5,684 nt of DNA. Origin: Acidimicrobiia bacterium. GTDB lineage: Bacteria > Actinomycetota > Acidimicrobiia > Acidimicrobiales > SZUA-35. Both the position numbers and the translations under genes were made by a program. Of the stretch, positions 4,555-5,684 are shown piece after piece (the stretch's first letter is position 1; each line of letters opens with the position of its first letter). The notes under the pieces are model-generated. The model searched no databases. It was not told the DNA's origin and saw only the letters and a list, made by a program, of their open reading frames with translations. The stretch is taken from NCBI GenBank assembly GCA_029857855.1, contig JAOUGG010000221.1, positions 1 through 5,684 of the forward strand, in the 5' to 3' direction.

Positions 4555-5684
4555 GGTTGGAGGCGGGCGAGGGCCCGTGGCAAAGGCCGAAAGGGCACGG
4601 TGGCGGCGGTGGTTTGGTCGACGGTGCCGGCCACGATCAGGTCGAGCTGGGGAGCGTGCCAGAGCCAGGAACCGGTGGAGCCAGTGTGGCCGATGAGGGT
4701 GGGAAGCCGCAGGCCGCCGGCGAGCGCTCTGTTGAGCCGGAAGCGCATGAGGCCCAGTCCGTATTCGATGGGCCAGCTGGGGGCGCGGATGGTGGCCAGG
4801 CTGCGGGGGAACCCGAAGCGGTTGAATCGGCGGTGCATGAGTTCGGCGGTGTCTGGTCGGGTGAAGAGGGTACCGGCGAAGAGGGCCCGCCCGAAGCGGA
4901 GGAGGTCGTCGGTGGTGCTGTAGAGGTCCCCGAATGACGACAAGGCCAAGGGTCGGTCATCGAGGGGCTTGTCGCCGAGCCATATGGTCGCTGGTTGGGG
5001 GGCAGGGTCGAGGGGTTGGTGTCCGGGTAGCCAGGTGCGGCGCAGATCGAGGGGCTCGAGGAGCAGGTCGTGGTAGAGCTCGGCGATGGGGCGGTTGGTG
5101 GTTTGTTGGGCGATCACGACGAGCAGCTGGTAGTTGGTGTCGCTGTAGCGGATCCTGGCCCGTGGCTGCTCCGGGTTGGAGGGGGAGAAGTGGGGATTGA
5201 GGTGGTCGCGGGCTCGAATGGCGGCCTGTTCGGGCGTCCATGCCTGGTCGCCGACGGTGACGATGTCGTCGATGAGGCTCGGGGCCCCGGTGGGTCGTTC
5301 CTCCAGGTAGTCGGGGAGGCCGCTGAGGTGGCCGAGCAGGTGGACGGTGGTCAGGCGGGTGGTGTGGTCGATGCCGTCGCGGACGTGGAGGCGGTGGCAC
5401 AGGTTGTCGGGGAGATAGTTGGTGATGGGGGCGTGAAGGTCGAGGAGTCCTTGTTCGTTGAGGCGCAGGATGACCGCTGCGATGTGGAGCTTGGTGACGC
5501 TGGCCAGGAACCACGGGGTGTCCGCCCGCATGGGCTCGCCGTCGGCGTCTGCGGCACCGGTCGTCCCGGTCCACGACCAAGAACCATCGATCGACGTGGC
5601 ACCCATGGCCACGTGGCGGACGTGTCGGCGGGCGAGGAGCCTGCTCATCAACGGTTCGAGCACGGCCGTGGCGGCGTCGGGGTC
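4551..5684 (-). CDS. Serine hydrolase, class C beta-lactamase/PBP-like family, N-terminus probably outside window
   Basis: Members of this family (Pfam Beta-lactamase; D-alanyl-D-alanine carboxypeptidases, esterases, AmpC-like) use an acyl-enzyme serine. Numbering from the GTG at 5663, the nucleophile motif is S55-V-T-K58 in FLASVTK. The HLSGLPDY loop is at 112-119, the tyrosine motif Y173-S-D in RYSDTNYQ, and the third motif H326-T-G in IGHTGSTGSW, the usual HTG variant of KTG. The visible 370-378 residues are a full catalytic domain. The frame stays open to the right edge (adding DPDAATA), and neither GTG 5663 nor the next ATG has a Shine-Dalgarno, so the true start is probably just beyond the window. 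No signal peptide or lipobox is visible, so the location is unclear. The substrate cannot be predicted; this family is rarely a true beta-lactamase in environmental actinobacteria. The stop overlaps the next leftward ATG. Confidence 0.92.
   Translation of the reverse strand, partial: DPDAATAVLEPLMSRLLARRHVRHVAMGATSIDGSWSWTGTTGAADADGEPMRADTPWFLASVTKLHIAAVILRLNEQGLLDLHAPITNYLPDNLCHRLHVRDGIDHTTRLTTVHLLGHLSGLPDYLEERPTGAPSLIDDIVTVGDQAWTPEQAAIRARDHLNPHFSPSNPEQPRARIRYSDTNYQLLVVIAQQTTNRPIAELYHDLLLEPLDLRRTWLPGHQPLDPAPQPATIWLGDKPLDDRPLALSSFGDLYSTTDDLLRFGRALFAGTLFTRPDTAELMHRRFNRFGFPRSLATIRAPSWPIEYGLGLMRFRLNRALAGGLRLPTLIGHTGSTGSWLWHAPQLDLIVAGTVDQTTAATVPFRPLPRALARLQP

Noticed and set aside
1..5684. CRISPR array or other regularly spaced repeats
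   Set aside because: No series of direct repeats with even spacing is visible on either strand.

Overview
The window is high-GC DNA with strong G/C preference at third codon positions in its long genes. Together with the actinobacterial look of the proteins and two TANNNT-type leaderless starts, this suggests an Actinomycetota genome. An Acidimicrobiia-like member is possible, but that is a weak inference from overall protein character.

Left part (1-2308): the 3' end of an unidentified gene is followed, after a 40-nt gap containing a good Shine-Dalgarno, by a complete gene for a predicted secreted metal-dependent amidohydrolase (imidazolonepropionase/prolidase-like, COG1228 type). The amidohydrolase carries an extra C-terminal region of about 130 residues. 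The two genes look like one operon.

Middle part (2309-3700): a non-coding stretch with three consecutive perfect hairpins leads into the left end of an IS256-family insertion sequence. Its transposase is dead: one base is missing near 2709, one extra base lies near 3420, and the C-terminal third, including the last catalytic residue, is absent. About 170 nt of unassigned sequence follow. Then comes an exact-looking 3' piece of a tRNA-Ser(UGA) gene (anticodon loop to acceptor end, 3644-3700) with no 5' half in the window. This is the usual footprint of tyrosine-integrase insertion into a tRNA gene, so I read it as the distal attachment site of an island lying to the left.

Right of the tRNA fragment (3701-4378): two small divergent genes (98 aa leftward, 55 aa rightward) are separated by 49 bp. 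Both have a TANNNT -10 box only 6-8 nt from the start codon, so both look leaderless, and a perfect 5-1-5 inverted repeat lies almost midway between them. I do not recognise either protein. A more degraded sequence resembling the same tRNA-Ser 3' region lies beyond them (about 4341-4378), so the pair may be the remnant of an older insertion at the same tRNA site.

Right end (4285-5684): a leftward serine hydrolase of the class C beta-lactamase/PBP-like family (SxxK, YSD, HTG motifs) runs off the right edge. Its stop codon overlaps by ATGA with a weak 89-aa reading frame that may be a decayed partner. Overall the window reads as chromosomal enzyme genes on both sides of a tRNA-associated recombination spot littered with mobile-element debris.
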